Assembly (NCBI GenBank): GCA_032622095.1
Contig: CP136065.1
Location: forward strand, 98,335,343 to 98,399,342
Source of the DNA: Siphonodentalium dalli
Taxonomy: Eukaryota > Mollusca > Scaphopoda > Gadilida > Siphonodentaliidae
Length of the DNA: 64,000 nt
Direction of reading: 5' to 3'
Shown here one piece after another: positions 25,611 to 36,225 of the stretch (positions within the stretch are counted from its first letter, which is position 1; each line of letters starts with the position of its first letter). The notes beneath the pieces are model-generated. The model saw only the letters and a program-made list of their open reading frames with translations, was not told where the DNA came from and did not search any database. The translations under genes and the position numbers were made by a program.

Positions 25611-27640
25611 GTTAATGACGTTGTAGCTCAACTTGATGTTGGTCCCTCGTCACTGCTGCGCCGTTTCTCATCAGATCTGAGCCAAACTTCGTACCTAGAA
25701 GTACTATCGCCATGTTATTAACTTGAACCTGGCCCCCATTACGTCAAACATCGCGTCCTGATGTTAATGACATTGTAGCTCAATCCGATGGTGGTCCATC
25801 GCCATTCATCCGCTGTTTATTGGCAGATCGGGACGAAACTTGATACATAGACGTATTTAGGCAATGTTATTAATGTGGAACTGATCCCGATTACATCAGA
25901 CGTCGCGTTCTGACCTTAATGACGTTGTAGCTCAACTTGATATTGGTCCCTCGTCACTGCTGTGCCGTTTTTCGGCAGATATGAGCGAAACTTCGTACAT
26001 AGAAGTACTATGGCCATGTTATTAACTTGGACCTGGTTCCCATTACGTCAGATGTCGCGTTCTGACGTTAATGACGTTGTAGCTCAACCTGATGGTAGTC
26101 CATCGTCACTCATCCGCTGTTTATCGACAGATCTGGACGAAACGTGGTACATATACGTATTGTGGCCATGTTATTGATGTGGACCAAGTCCCGATTACGT
26201 TAGCCGTCGCGTACTGGCGGCAATGATGTTGTAGCTCAACCTGATGGTGATCCATCGTCACTCATCCGCTGTTTCTCGGCAGATCTGAGCTAAACTTCGT
26301 ACCAGGAAGTACTACGGCCATGTTATTAACCTGAACCTGGTGCCCATTACACCAGACGTCGCGTTATGACGTTAATGACGTTGTAGCTCAACTCGATGAT
26401 GGTCCCTCATCACTCCTTCGCAGTTTATCGGCAGATCAGTTCGAAACATGGTACATAGACGTATTGTGGCCATGTTATATATGTGGACCTGGTCCCGAGT
26501 ACCTCAGACGTCGCGTTCTGACATTAATGACGTTGTAGCTCAACTTGATATTGGTCCCTCGTCACTGCTGTGCCGTTTTTCGGCAGATATGAGCGAAACT
26601 TCTCCCCTAGAAGTACTATGGCCATGTTATTAACTCGGACCTGGTCCCCATTACGTCAGATGTCGCGTTCTGACGTTAATGACGTTGTAGCTTTACCAGA
26701 TGGTGGTCCATCGTCACTCATCCGCTGTTTATCGACAGATCGGGACGAAACTTGGTACATATACGTATTGTGGCCATGTTATTGGTGTGGACCAGGTCCA
26801 GATTACGTTAGCCGTCGCGTCCTGGCGCAATGACTTTGTAGCTCAACGGATGGTGATCCATCGTCACTCATCCGCTGTTTATCGGCAGATAGAGGCGAAA
26901 CTTCGTACCTAGAAGTACTATGGCCATGTTATTAACTTGGACATGGTCCCCATTACACCAGTCGTCGCGTTCTGATGTTAATGACGTTGTAGCTCAACTC
27001 GATGATGGTCCCTCGTCACTCCTCCGCAGTTTATAGGCAGATCAGTTCGAAACTTGGTACATAGACGTATTGTGGCCATGTTATTAACTTGGACCTGGTC
27101 CCGATTACCTCAGACGTCGCGTTCTGACGTTAATGACGTTGTAGCTCAACTTGATATTGGTCCCTCGTCACTGCTGTTTTTCGCCAGATATGAGCGAGAC
27201 TTGGCACATAGAAGTGCTGTGGCCATGTTAGTAACTTTGGCCTGGTCGCGATAATATCGGATGTCGCGTTCTGACGTTAATGACATTGCGCATCAACTTG
27301 ACAGACCGGGGAGAAACGTCGTATCTAGAAGTAGCATGGTCACGTTAGTAACACGGACCTAGTCGCGATTACGTCGGACGTCTCGTTCTGAGGTTAATAA
27401 CATTGTAGCTCAACTTGGTGTTGTTCCACCGTCTCCCGACATATCGGGACAAAATCTTGTATCTAAGGGTACTTCGGTCAGGTTAATTGGATGGTCTTGG
27501 TAGCGATTGCCCCACACGTCGGGCTCTGACGTTAATGGCTTTGTAGCTGAACTATGTTGTTCATCTGCACTCCATCTATAAATCGGGACATAACCGAGGG
27601 GTATTTTGCGTCTCAAATTGGAAATAGAAAGATGGCGCGA
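25611..27640 (+). repeat. 150-bp tandem array, about 14 units (locus 1)
   Basis: Unit starts, marked by 'gttaatgacgttgtagctca', recur at about 25611, 25763, 25914, 26067, 26217, 26371, 26523, 26674, 26825, 26977, 27129, 27275, 27393 and 27531: nearly all 150-154 bp apart, with a shortened unit near the end. Alternate units look more alike (those with 'ggtccctcgtcact' versus those with 'tccatcgtcactcatccgct'), hinting at a two-unit higher-order period of about 304 bp. Open stretches inside are repeat-derived. The same unit occurs in inverse orientation at 51460-51850. Confidence 0.85.
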
Positions 27641-27847
27641 TTCGTCCCGATAAAAATCAGTTACAACGTGTTGATTTCGCTTTCAAGTTTTGCCGAAACA
27701 TGCTTTATTTCAAAGAGGCGGCTTCGTAGACGTTTTGGTTTTCCGCGAACCTCGACAATCATTATGGTTTATGGATAATCTGGAGAGCGATCATGATTTT
27801 CAAATCAGGTACGTATCATAACAAAAACAAATTAACGGCTTGTTTAA

Positions 27848-28243
27848 AGTGGCATTGTCTACATGCTTTCGAAAATATATATGTGTCAGTTTCATTGCAG
27901 GTAATGAATTCAGCATGTCGGGAAACCCGGGCCCGGTGGGCGTTTTTGTGGTTTCATTACTGCAGCGATTAATGAAATATCGTGCGAAAAAGGTGTCCCG
28001 TGTTTTTTACAGTCACATTTTGGTCTTAAAACGCACACAGCTTGACTGCGTGTCTTTTTTTTCGTGCGTGTAAGACCAATGTGACACAAATGTGACTTCC
28101 GGGGGAGAATTATAGTTGGTCGACTTTTTCGATCTTCGGCTTCTTCTGTGCACGGTATCTCGTTAACCTCTCCGGGAAAAAAATCATAAACATTGTCGCA
28201 AAGGTTTCCTTAAATTGTCAAACTGACACTAGACACTGCCACT
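27848..28243 (+). mobile_element. TTAA-type MITE, family 3, intact copy (396 bp)
   Basis: Left flank TTAA at 27844-27847, right flank TTGA at 28244-28247. Termini AGTGGCATTGTCTA and TAGACACTGCCACT are inverted repeats. Internal phrases ('atgtgacttccggg', 'aatgtgacacaaa') recur in the split copy at 43652-43955 and 49234-49409. Confidence 0.65.
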
Positions 28244-28752
28244 TTGACAAAAATCAAAAATGTGCAGTCACTTTTTATTACATCCGAATGTACACTCTTA
28301 TATAGCAGCCGCACTTAAAATAATAATAAGATGACGCCCAGTGAGGCCGAGTTCGTTTGGCTACACATACATGTATATGTAAAATATTTACTGGTGTGTA
28401 ACCTTACTTTAAACATATTTTATTGTAAATTCATTACAACGGGATTGGGGTACAAGTTTTAACAACTTACAATGTCCCTGCTCCCAGATACAATATATAT
28501 ATATATGAATTTAACAAGATGACAGAGAAAATATACATGATAAGGTTGCAAATTTGGTCTACAAAAGAGAAGAAAACTTGTGTAAAGAGTGTGTGATAAT
28601 CCGGTTCTGTGTTTGTATAATACTAGCGTTCTGCCCGCCCTCTCTCTCTCTCTCCATGGAAATAGAAACTGAGAAATAGTGGCCTTTGTTTTGAAGGGTA
28701 TTATGTTCTATATGTTTGCATTTGTTTGGTCTGTAGCTTTAATGTAGTCAGA
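28244..28752. other. No recognised gene; CT microsatellite
   Basis: AT-rich, with a short TA tract near 28494 and a (CT)n tract at 28638-28654. It lies just beyond the 3' end of the minus-strand LINE. Confidence 0.5.
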
Positions 28753-28759
28753 CAATTAT

Positions 28760-29008
28760 TTATTCAGTATCAGTATCAGTATTGTCCGGTTCAAAACGCT
28801 TTGTTGCAGCTATATATGCCTGAACAATGCGGAACATCTTTTCATTCCTTGATGGAGTTTCACTTGAGTTTCCCCAAAGTAATTGCTTGTAATTGTTAAT
28901 TTTAAAGTTGAGGTCCGTCCAGTTTACGGTATAGTTTCTAACCTTTGTACATTATATAGGGGGCAATTTAGGAAAAAGTGCATATCACTTTCATATTCGT
29001 ATCCACAT
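28760..29008 (-). pseudogene. LINE ORF2, C-terminal knuckle and tail (frameshifted)
   Basis: In the +1 frame after 29011 the sequence encodes CKCGYEYESDMHFFLNC, the cysteine/histidine signature at the C terminus of CR1-like polyproteins, then CPLYNVQR. A second shift near 28940 opens a further frame with LLWGNSS, MFRIVQAYI and ATKRF, again typical of the family's last 30 residues. It ends at a TAA at 28760-28762. The final residues (DTDTDTE) are encoded by the hexamer repeats of the element's own 3' tail, so ORF2 seems to have run to the very end of the element. Confidence 0.75.
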
Positions 29009-30028
29009 TTACAGTTTTGGGGTATCTGCTATATAATTTTCGAACATATCTAAGCGGAGATCACTGCAGGAGTTTCTTATCCTACAGTGGAAAATACTAT
29101 ATTTTCGGTGTCCTGATTCAAAATATTTAGGCGGCTTTCGGGTGGGCTCTATCATATTTAGGTTATCCTTAAAATCTAGAAGATTTTCAGCATCCGTTAT
29201 ATATGTGGGTAGTTTGTTCCATGAAGTTGCAACGAAGGGGAAGAATGATTGCTTAAAATGTTCAGTTCTACTATAATATGAATGGAATCTGCCCGGATTT
29301 CGCATGTTATAGCTGGAGACTTGTACCGAGCGTGGTGGGAGTAAGCAAGATAAATAATATGGAGTTTCGTTATTTATAATTTTGAACATAGTTTGTAATT
29401 GGTGCTTCTCTCTGCGAATGTTCAGAGAAGGCCAGCCAGCTTCGCATAGGACCGCATTATTGGGAACTGAGCGCGTGAGCCCTGTAACTATTCTAGCGGC
29501 ATCAACGTGAATCCGGTCAAGTTTATTTAGTAAATATGTCGGCGCGTTTTCCCAAATTACGTCCGCATAATCTAGGAGAGGCAAGATATAGGCCTTGTAT
29601 ATCTTATCGAGTGTTCTTCGATCTAGGTTGTACTTGTATCTTCTGAGTATCGATAGTCGCGGGACAACTTTTTTGACTATAGATTCAATTTGGATATTCC
29701 AATTTAAATTGCTTTGTATTTCGAGACCAAGGTGTTTATGCGACTCAATTATGTCAATTCTTTTATTTTGGAAGGTTAAATCTAGAGGGACCTCTCGAGG
29801 GGTCAGGGAGAACAATATTGCCTTAGTTTTGGTTGGATTAAAGTTTACAAGCCATTTGTTGGCCCAATCTGATATTTTATTGAGGTCTTGGTTTACACTT
29901 CTTTCTAGCAGCTTTATGTCATAGTGTTTGGACGTGAGACATGTGTCATCTGCGTACATTCTTGTTTCGGAATTTAAATTATCTGGGAGATCATTTATAT
30001 ATACCAGGAAAAGGAAAGGTCCGAGTAT
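29009..30028 (-). pseudogene. LINE ORF2, middle part: reverse transcriptase motif C and thumb
   Basis: Same frame as the upstream segment, read through the stop at 30029. It opens with ILGPFLFLVYINDLP, then reaches motif C, YADD, with both catalytic aspartates intact. Downstream are the thumb and connection regions typical of CR1-like enzymes: KTKAILF, HLGLEI, a DYADVIWENAP box, and SWNKLP near the end. The frame stops at 29009-29011 just before the C-terminal knuckle. One A appears to be missing from an A run at about 29013, since the next frame resumes at once with C-K-C-G. Confidence 0.88.
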
Positions 30029-32164
30029 TTATCCTTGGGGAACTCCGGCTGGAATGGGTTGGAAGTTGGAATATGAATTGTTTATTAAGACTCGTTGTTT
30101 TCGATTACTGAGGTAATCTTCCAGCCATTTCAATAACGGACCGGATATGCCGTATTGTTCTAGCTTATATATCAGTCCCCTATGCCAGACTCTTTCAAAT
30201 GCCTTTGATATATCGCAAAAAACTGAACATGTGTATAAGTCATTATCGAGAGTCTGACAGAGGTTATGATATAGATCTGTTAATTGGAAGGTCGTGCTAT
30301 GTCCGGGAATAAAACCAGATTGATGTTGGTACATTAGTTTGTTATCTTGGAAAAATGACATAAGATGTTGGGTAATAATTTTTTCAAACACTTTGCCGAG
30401 GCTCGGAAGGAGGGAAATAGGACGGTAATTTATACAATCGGCAGGATCATCTTTTTTAAATATGGGGATAACATTTGCTTTTTTCCAGTCTGATGGGAAT
30501 TGGCCGAGCTCTACTGACTTTTTAAAAATAATTTCTAATGGAACAACAATCGATTCAGCAGTAGCGTGAATCATTTTTGGGCTTATGCCATCAAATCCAT
30601 GGGCTTTGTTAACTTTGAGTGATTTAATTGCAGTAATGATCTTATCTCGGGTGAAAATAATATTGGATAGCGATTTGGAGCATCTACGGAGAAGGATTGG
30701 AATTTCGTGACCACGATCATCGATATTTGAATTTAAAATGAAGGCCTCGTTTAAACACTTCGCTTTCTTGCGATCATCTGTCACATAGGTTTTTCCATCA
30801 ATAGTGACATCTCCGTGTTGACTATATAATGGTGGGATGCATGTGGATTTCTTTTTGTTCAGCAAATAATTTATTGTTTGCCAAAAGTCGCGAGGGGATG
30901 GGGATTCATTTACTCGTTCTTCAAGTTTAGAGTGAAATTGTGCTTTCGCGTATTTCTTCATGTTGTTTACTTTATTTCTGATATCTTTATAATTTCTCCA
31001 TGAGACATCTGAATTTCGTTTTATGGCTATTTTTCTCAATCTATCTCTGCGTTTGATCTCCCTTCTTATATCTGAGTTGAACCAAAACTTGTCATTTGTT
31101 CGTATCGTGACTGTTGATTTGGGGACTGTCTCTTCCATTACTGAGATGAATAAATTACAGAATCGGGAGACAGCATGGTCTAAATCTTCAACTGTATTTA
31201 ATTCTTCTTGCCAGTTAATAGCATCTAACATACTGTTAGCCCTGGTATAATCTCCGTGTTTATATTTCCATATAGTTCTCTTAAATGATGTAGTTTCATA
31301 TTTTTTGAATTTTAATATCGCATAAACACCATAATGATCTGAGAAACCAAGATTTAGAGTGTCGGCTTCGTACACTTGTAAGTTATTGCTCACGATTATG
31401 GGGTCCAGAAGTGTTTGGGATGTGAGCGTGACTCTTGTTGGTTTTTTAATTACATCCTTGAATGTATAATGACCAACTATTTCACTGAGTTTCGAATGCG
31501 GATTTAACAGATTGGAGTTAAAATCACCGAGTAGAATTAAATTTTCAGTTATTTTCAAGGCATTATCTATTGATTCTTCAAAGAGGTCCCAATAGTTTAT
31601 GTTACAGAATTGCTCCGATCTGTAGGTTAATGCGAGGAGGACTCGATTAGATTTATTCGCGATCTCAAACCAAAAGATAGAGGCGTCAAACTCGAGTTCG
31701 GTTCTCCGTTTGAAAACCAGATGCTTAGCGAAATATACACAAATTCCACCGCCATACGAGTTTCGGTCGGATCTAAACGGACGATGGAAGTTTTCAATTA
31801 ACAATTTTTCCGTATGGTAGGTTGGGTCGAGGTGTGTTTCAGTGAAGCAAAGAATGTCATATTCGTTTATAGCTTCAACTATTTTATGTAGCTTATTTCT
31901 AATACTGCGGATATTATATTGGAAAACAGTTATGTTCCCTGTTATGTCAGTTTGTGAATTTGGTCCCGGATTGCTATGAACGGATCCAGAACTTAGAAGC
32001 AGCATTGTTATTACGACAAGGACAAGTGGCAGTCTTAGGTTACATCCCTTGGGGATTTTGTAAAATTTACTTTTTCGATGTAAATCCATTTTCGGCCTGT
32101 TTTTATACTTTATGTTATTAAAGCTGCCAATCGCGGCACGGTGCTGCATCGCTGAGACCCCCAT
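30029..32164 (-). pseudogene. LINE ORF2, 5' part: signal/2A-like leader, endonuclease, reverse transcriptase to motif B
   Basis: First ATG at 32164; 711 codons to a TAA at 30029-30031. Numbering residues from the TTG codon just upstream of that ATG: a basic leader (1-44), a hydrophobic stretch (about 45-58), then GSVHSNPGP (61-69). The endonuclease follows (about 78-285), with the expected N in QYNIRS, E110 in TETH, GDFN (214-217) and SDH (276-278). Reverse transcriptase begins around 510, with GFDGIS, NYRPISLL and QSGF, motif A CDISKAFERV (651-660, catalytic D652 present; the usual KAFD reads KAFE) and motif B GVPQG (708-712). The next codon, normally serine, is TAA, one base from TCA. The frame continues unchanged beyond it, so the element was inactivated by a point nonsense mutation. 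Confidence 0.9.
31961..31993 (-). other. 2A-like motif after a hydrophobic leader in LINE ORF2
   Basis: The peptide SGSVHSNPGP follows a hydrophobic leucine/valine-rich stretch and ends in NPGP (codons at 31961-31972). NPGP preceded by a hydrophobic stretch is the core of 2A-like ribosome-skipping sequences, which have been reported at the N terminus of ORFs of several CR1/L2-type retrotransposons in marine invertebrates. The normally conserved acidic residues before NPGP are absent here (S and H in those places), so skipping may be weak or lost. The leader may also act as a signal peptide. Confidence 0.65.
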
Positions 32165-32609
32165 CAAATACTTTGGGCGGGATCACAGCTAAGCAGCCCG
32201 AAACCGGTTAACAGCTGTAATAACTGATATCCTGGAGTGAGAGAAAGTCGGCAGTTTGCTAACAGAATGTATGAGAGATACAGTTGTTTTTGTGGGTCAG
32301 AGAAACGGTGGCATGATTGGAATGTATCAAACATGAAAAAACATGATAGACAGTGGTGAAACAATATATACACAAAATCGTTGATAAACCAACGAAGAAC
32401 ATGATTGTCATAAGATGAAGTGTCAATGGCACATGTATGGGTACATGTAGAAAGAGTCCAATCATGTGGAAGGTGAGTAGAAACAAATAAAAGAAATCCG
32501 TTTTTTTTTTGGAGTGGGTATTTCATAATGTCATGTGGCGGTACCGATACTGAGATTGAGATTGGTCGCTACCCCAAAGCTAGGGGGGAAAGGCTACCCA
32601 GGACCTATA
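32165..32609. other. Region upstream of the LINE, no supported gene
   Basis: A 120-codon minus-strand open stretch (32164-32526) abuts ORF2 but is cysteine- and histidine-rich without any ORF1 feature (no coiled coil, RRM or zinc knuckle). I do not call it ORF1. A T run lies near 32500. Confidence 0.5.
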
Positions 32610-32736
32610 ACAAAAATATACACATACATACACACATATATACACATGCAGACACATGTATACACATATATACACAGTTATACACATACATACATACATA
32701 CACATAATATATATACATACATATACACATATATAT

Positions 32737-32776
<40 letters not shown>

Positions 32777-32828
32777 CCATACATATACATACATATACAC
32801 ACACATATACTTACATATATACCCCGGG
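32610..32828 (+). repeat. Compound microsatellite (ACAT/ATAC/AT)n
   Basis: About 220 bases of TACACA, ACATATAT and AT tracts. Open stretches on both strands (tyrosine-isoleucine-histidine repeats) come from the low complexity. Confidence 0.9.
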
Positions 32829-35289
32829 CGCAACAGAGCCGGTCATACGTCAAGGCTAATTTACACTATAAATGTGTCACATGTCACGAATTATGAACTT
32901 GATGGTATAAACTCTAAATTCATCAAAGGGCGAGATTACCCGCCAGCCTGCGTGTAAACCACCTCCTCGGTCCCGGGTGACTCCTTTCGATCTCCAGCCC
33001 CGGGCGACCTCCCTCCCCGAGATCCAGGGGGGGGGGGGGGCAACGACCAAACTCAGCTGTATCGACCCCAGATGATCGGTTGGGTACATATTGCTGCATT
33101 TATGCGTAAAACGCCACACTGTCATGTCACTTACACGAAAGGATGAGGGATTTATACATGTGCGGAAAAGCAGAATAGTTATATAAACGGGTTGCCATAT
33201 ATTGACTGTTTTATTATTGCCGGCATGTCGTTGATAATTATGTCAGAGGTCACGCCCGTGAAACACGTGCCGTTGGACGGGAAATTTTCGACAGACACAT
33301 GGATCGGTATACATTTCATCCCGTTTCTATTTATTATCATTTATATAAATCCATTGCCAATAGTTTAGATTTGTGCATAAATGGGATAGTTTTGTGACAT
33401 GACAGTGCATGCAAGATGCTGAACGGGGATCATTCACAGTACCGGTACCTACGGAATTATGGAGTTTTGGCTTCAGTTACTGAATTTATAGATGTGACTT
33501 TTAGTGCTACTGTGCCAGCAAGGTTTGTTTTCTCTTTGCTAGTGATAGTGTTATCAATTTTGGCGTGATGAAACGCGTTACGTGAGTGTCGAAGGCAGTT
33601 CGAGCTTGGGGTATTTATATTTCTAATATCTATATGGTGATACTGAAAGAGGCGATGATTTGATGAAATAAATAAATTACAGATACATGCAAATCAGCAA
33701 AGTTATTTCTCAAAGCATTTTATATAGACATATAGTCATAGTTTGTTTTTTATTTTTTATTTATTTTTTAAAATTGTATAGCCCATGATTCAGGGACGCG
33801 GCCCCGTGAAAAAAGGAGGGTGTATATATATACGAGTGGAACGGGGTATCAGACTGGCTATTTTTATTTTATTTATTATTATTTTTTATTTTATTTAATT
33901 TTTTTAATTGAAATTGGGCATATCAGTGTTAAAGGTGTCATTCCGGATTTGAAGCATTCAGTTACATAAGCATGCCAAATATAATATACTTTTAATTTAT
34001 TTGGAAATATATTTTTTGATTATGTTTGTTTTTTGTTTTGTTTTTGTTTTTTCAATTGGAGATCAAAATTTGGTGTTACATATAAGCTAAGTTTCATCAT
34101 GTGGTAGTACACTTGTATAATGAATTATGTTTATGATCATTTTTTATGATTGTTAAATCTGGATTCATGGAAATATGTCCGGAAAGTGAGAGACACCTTT
34201 AAGTAAATTGGAAGTACTCATTGCTGATTGGCTTGCAATTAATTGGTACTTTCACACATATTGATGTGAGATTTTCAGAGTGATAGTTTGTTCCAATTTT
34301 TTGTTTTTGTTTTTGTTATTTTCACGGTTTCGCATTCTGGATGCAGGAATTTTTGGGTTGGTATATGGTTCTAGGGTTTAATATGTATATTGTTAGTTTG
34401 AAATTACCTTTGTAAAACTTAAGGAATTTGCGAGGCCAAACCAAATTTAACTTCACGTAGTAAAGTTCTTAATTTGTTTGAAAAAGTCATGTACATGTGT
34501 TATTGATTAGGGTATCATAAATTGATTTAACTGAGTGGTGATGAGCTTTGATTAGAATGAGTTATTTTCAAGTCTGCATTGTTCCATCAAATTAATCAAT
34601 TGGATTTTCATCATTTTAAATGAATTAAATTGTTACAAAACAAATATATATATATATATATAAATATATATTTTTTATTATTATTTTTTTGTTTTCTTCT
34701 ATCCATTCTCAAAGTTGATGAAACTCATCACCAGTCAGATTTACCTTTGCTCATTTGTCTCATCTGGTCACAGTTTGGACTGAAGATCTGGAGATTGGAT
34801 TTTGTAAATTTAAAATTGGAAGTATTTTGCAAAATATTTGCTTGATTGTTGCAATGAAAAGTGGTGGATTGGATGTACCAAAAGGAACCACCAAAATTCT
34901 CTTATGTTTTATGCACCTTGTCTCCAGATCTCCCTTCCGATCTGTTTTTATACATATAAAGTTTTCATGTCCAGCTGAAAATTGGTAAAAATACATATAT
35001 TCCGTACCTACATGTATGACAAAAAGGTATCCTGGATTCACATTCTATGCTGTTAGTTAAGACATAGATTTAGAAATGTATACTCAGAGTCTCAGTACAA
35101 CTTAAAGATATGTTCAGGGTTCTAGGTCCAATTTGAATCTGTAGATTTTATATAAATTATTTACATGTGGTGAATAGGGTAATGACTTTAGCAATGGTTG
35201 ATGAAATAAGTTGAGGATAGGTATATACTATATAGATGTTGCTAATTGAGCCGTGTAATGAAATAGAAATAATGAGTTTATCAAATTTG
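32829..35289. other. No named gene; T-rich, with one tentative exon
   Basis: A GC-rich patch (about 32940-33050, with 14 G at 33027-33040) is followed by strongly T-rich sequence on the plus strand (many TTTT tracts, 33740-34700). One open stretch with a possible splice donor is listed separately at 33416-33522. Otherwise I see nothing to support. Confidence 0.45.
33416..33522 (+). CDS. Tentative first coding exon, unknown product
   Basis: ATG at 33416 opens 35 codons plus two bases (MLNGDHSQYRYLRNYG... to ...ATVPA), ending at AAG before GTTTGT, a fair splice donor. Composition is more balanced than the T-rich flanks. Without splicing the frame continues to a TGA at 33566-33568. A possible downstream partner is a 39-bp segment at 36480-36518, preceded by 'cccttccccacag' and followed by GTCAGG; it would keep the phase open. 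I recognise no protein family and have no transcript evidence, so this is speculative. Confidence 0.18.
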
Positions 35290-36225
35290 AATCAAGTAAC
35301 TTGGTTATAGGTAATTAGCTGCTACTAATTTGGGCCTTGTGGCCCTGAACACATATTTAATGCCTTGGCATGTGAACCAAGTAACTTGAATATAAATAAT
35401 TAGCTGTTTCTAATTGAGCCCTGTGGCCCTGAACACATATTTAATGCCTTATCATGTGAACCAAGTAGCTGGACTATAGGTAATTAGCTGTTGCTAATTT
35501 GGGCCTAGTGGCCCTGAACACATATTTAATGCCTTATCATGTGAACCAAGTAGCTTGACTATAGGTAATTAGCTGTTGCTAATTTGGGCCTTGTGGCCCT
35601 GAACACATATTTAATGCCTTATCATGTGAATCAAATAACTTGACTATAGATAATTAGCGGTTTCTAAGTGAGCCCTGTGGCCCTGAACACATATTTAATA
35701 CCTTATCATGTGAATCAAGTAACTTGACTATAGATAATTAGCTGTTTCTAATTGAGCCCTGTGGCCCTGGACACATATTTAATGCCTTATCATGTGAATC
35801 AAGTAGCTTGACTATAGATAATTAGCTGTTGCTAATTTGGGCCTTGTGGCCCTGAACACATATTTAATGCCTTATCATGTGAAATCAAGTAACTTGACAA
35901 TAGATAATTAGCTGTTTCTAATTGAGCCCTGTGGCCCTGAACACATATTTAATGCCTTATAATGTGAACCAAGTAGCTTGACTATAGATAATTAGCTGTT
36001 GCTAATTTGGGCCTTGTGGCCCTGAACACATATTTAGTGCCTTATCATGTGAATCAAGTAACTTGACTATAGGTAATTAGCTGTTTCTAATTGAGCCTTG
36101 TGGCCCTGAACACATATATATTTAATGCCTTATCATGTGAATCAAGTAACTTGTCTATTGGTAATTAGCTGTTGCTACATATAGTTGAGCCTTGTGGCCC
36201 TGAACACATAGTTAATGTCTTTGTT
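35290..36225 (+). repeat. Minisatellite, 84-85-bp unit, about 11 copies
   Basis: 'caagtaacttg' or 'caagtagcttg' recurs at 35293, 35378, 35462, 35547 and onward every 84-85 bases. Each unit holds 'taattagctgttgctaatt', 'ttgtggccctgaacacat' and 'gccttatcatgtgaa'. Divergence between units is low, so the array is recent or homogenised. The last unit is followed by degenerating sequence near 36200. Confidence 0.92.

Larger units (their letters stand above)
28753..32164 (-). mobile_element. CR1/L2-group non-LTR retrotransposon (LINE), decayed, ORF2 only
   Basis: Minus-strand element with an APE-type endonuclease followed by a reverse transcriptase and a C-terminal cysteine/histidine knuckle. It ends in a short hexamer tail (three ATACTG-type repeats, then GAATAAATAATTG) near 28755, as in CR1/L2-type elements that end in microsatellites rather than poly-A. 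The 5' end is not resolved: upstream of 32164 I find no ORF1 and no clear boundary. The coding region carries one in-frame stop and at least two frameshifts, so this copy cannot make full-length protein. A second, unrelated-by-position CR1-like 3' end lies at 55200-55787. Confidence 0.9.

Noticed and set aside
25962-27254. Recurrent 60-87-codon frames with 'SDVNDVVA' phrases
   Set aside because: They recur with the 150-bp satellite period and are broken by stops in each unit; repeat-derived, not a protein repeat gene.
32164-32526. 120-codon frame just upstream of the LINE ORF2, considered as ORF1
   Set aside because: No coiled coil, RRM or zinc knuckle, and composition is unlike ORF1 proteins.
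32535-32957. 140-codon frame rich in Tyr-Ile-His
   Set aside because: Translation of the ACAT/AT microsatellite.
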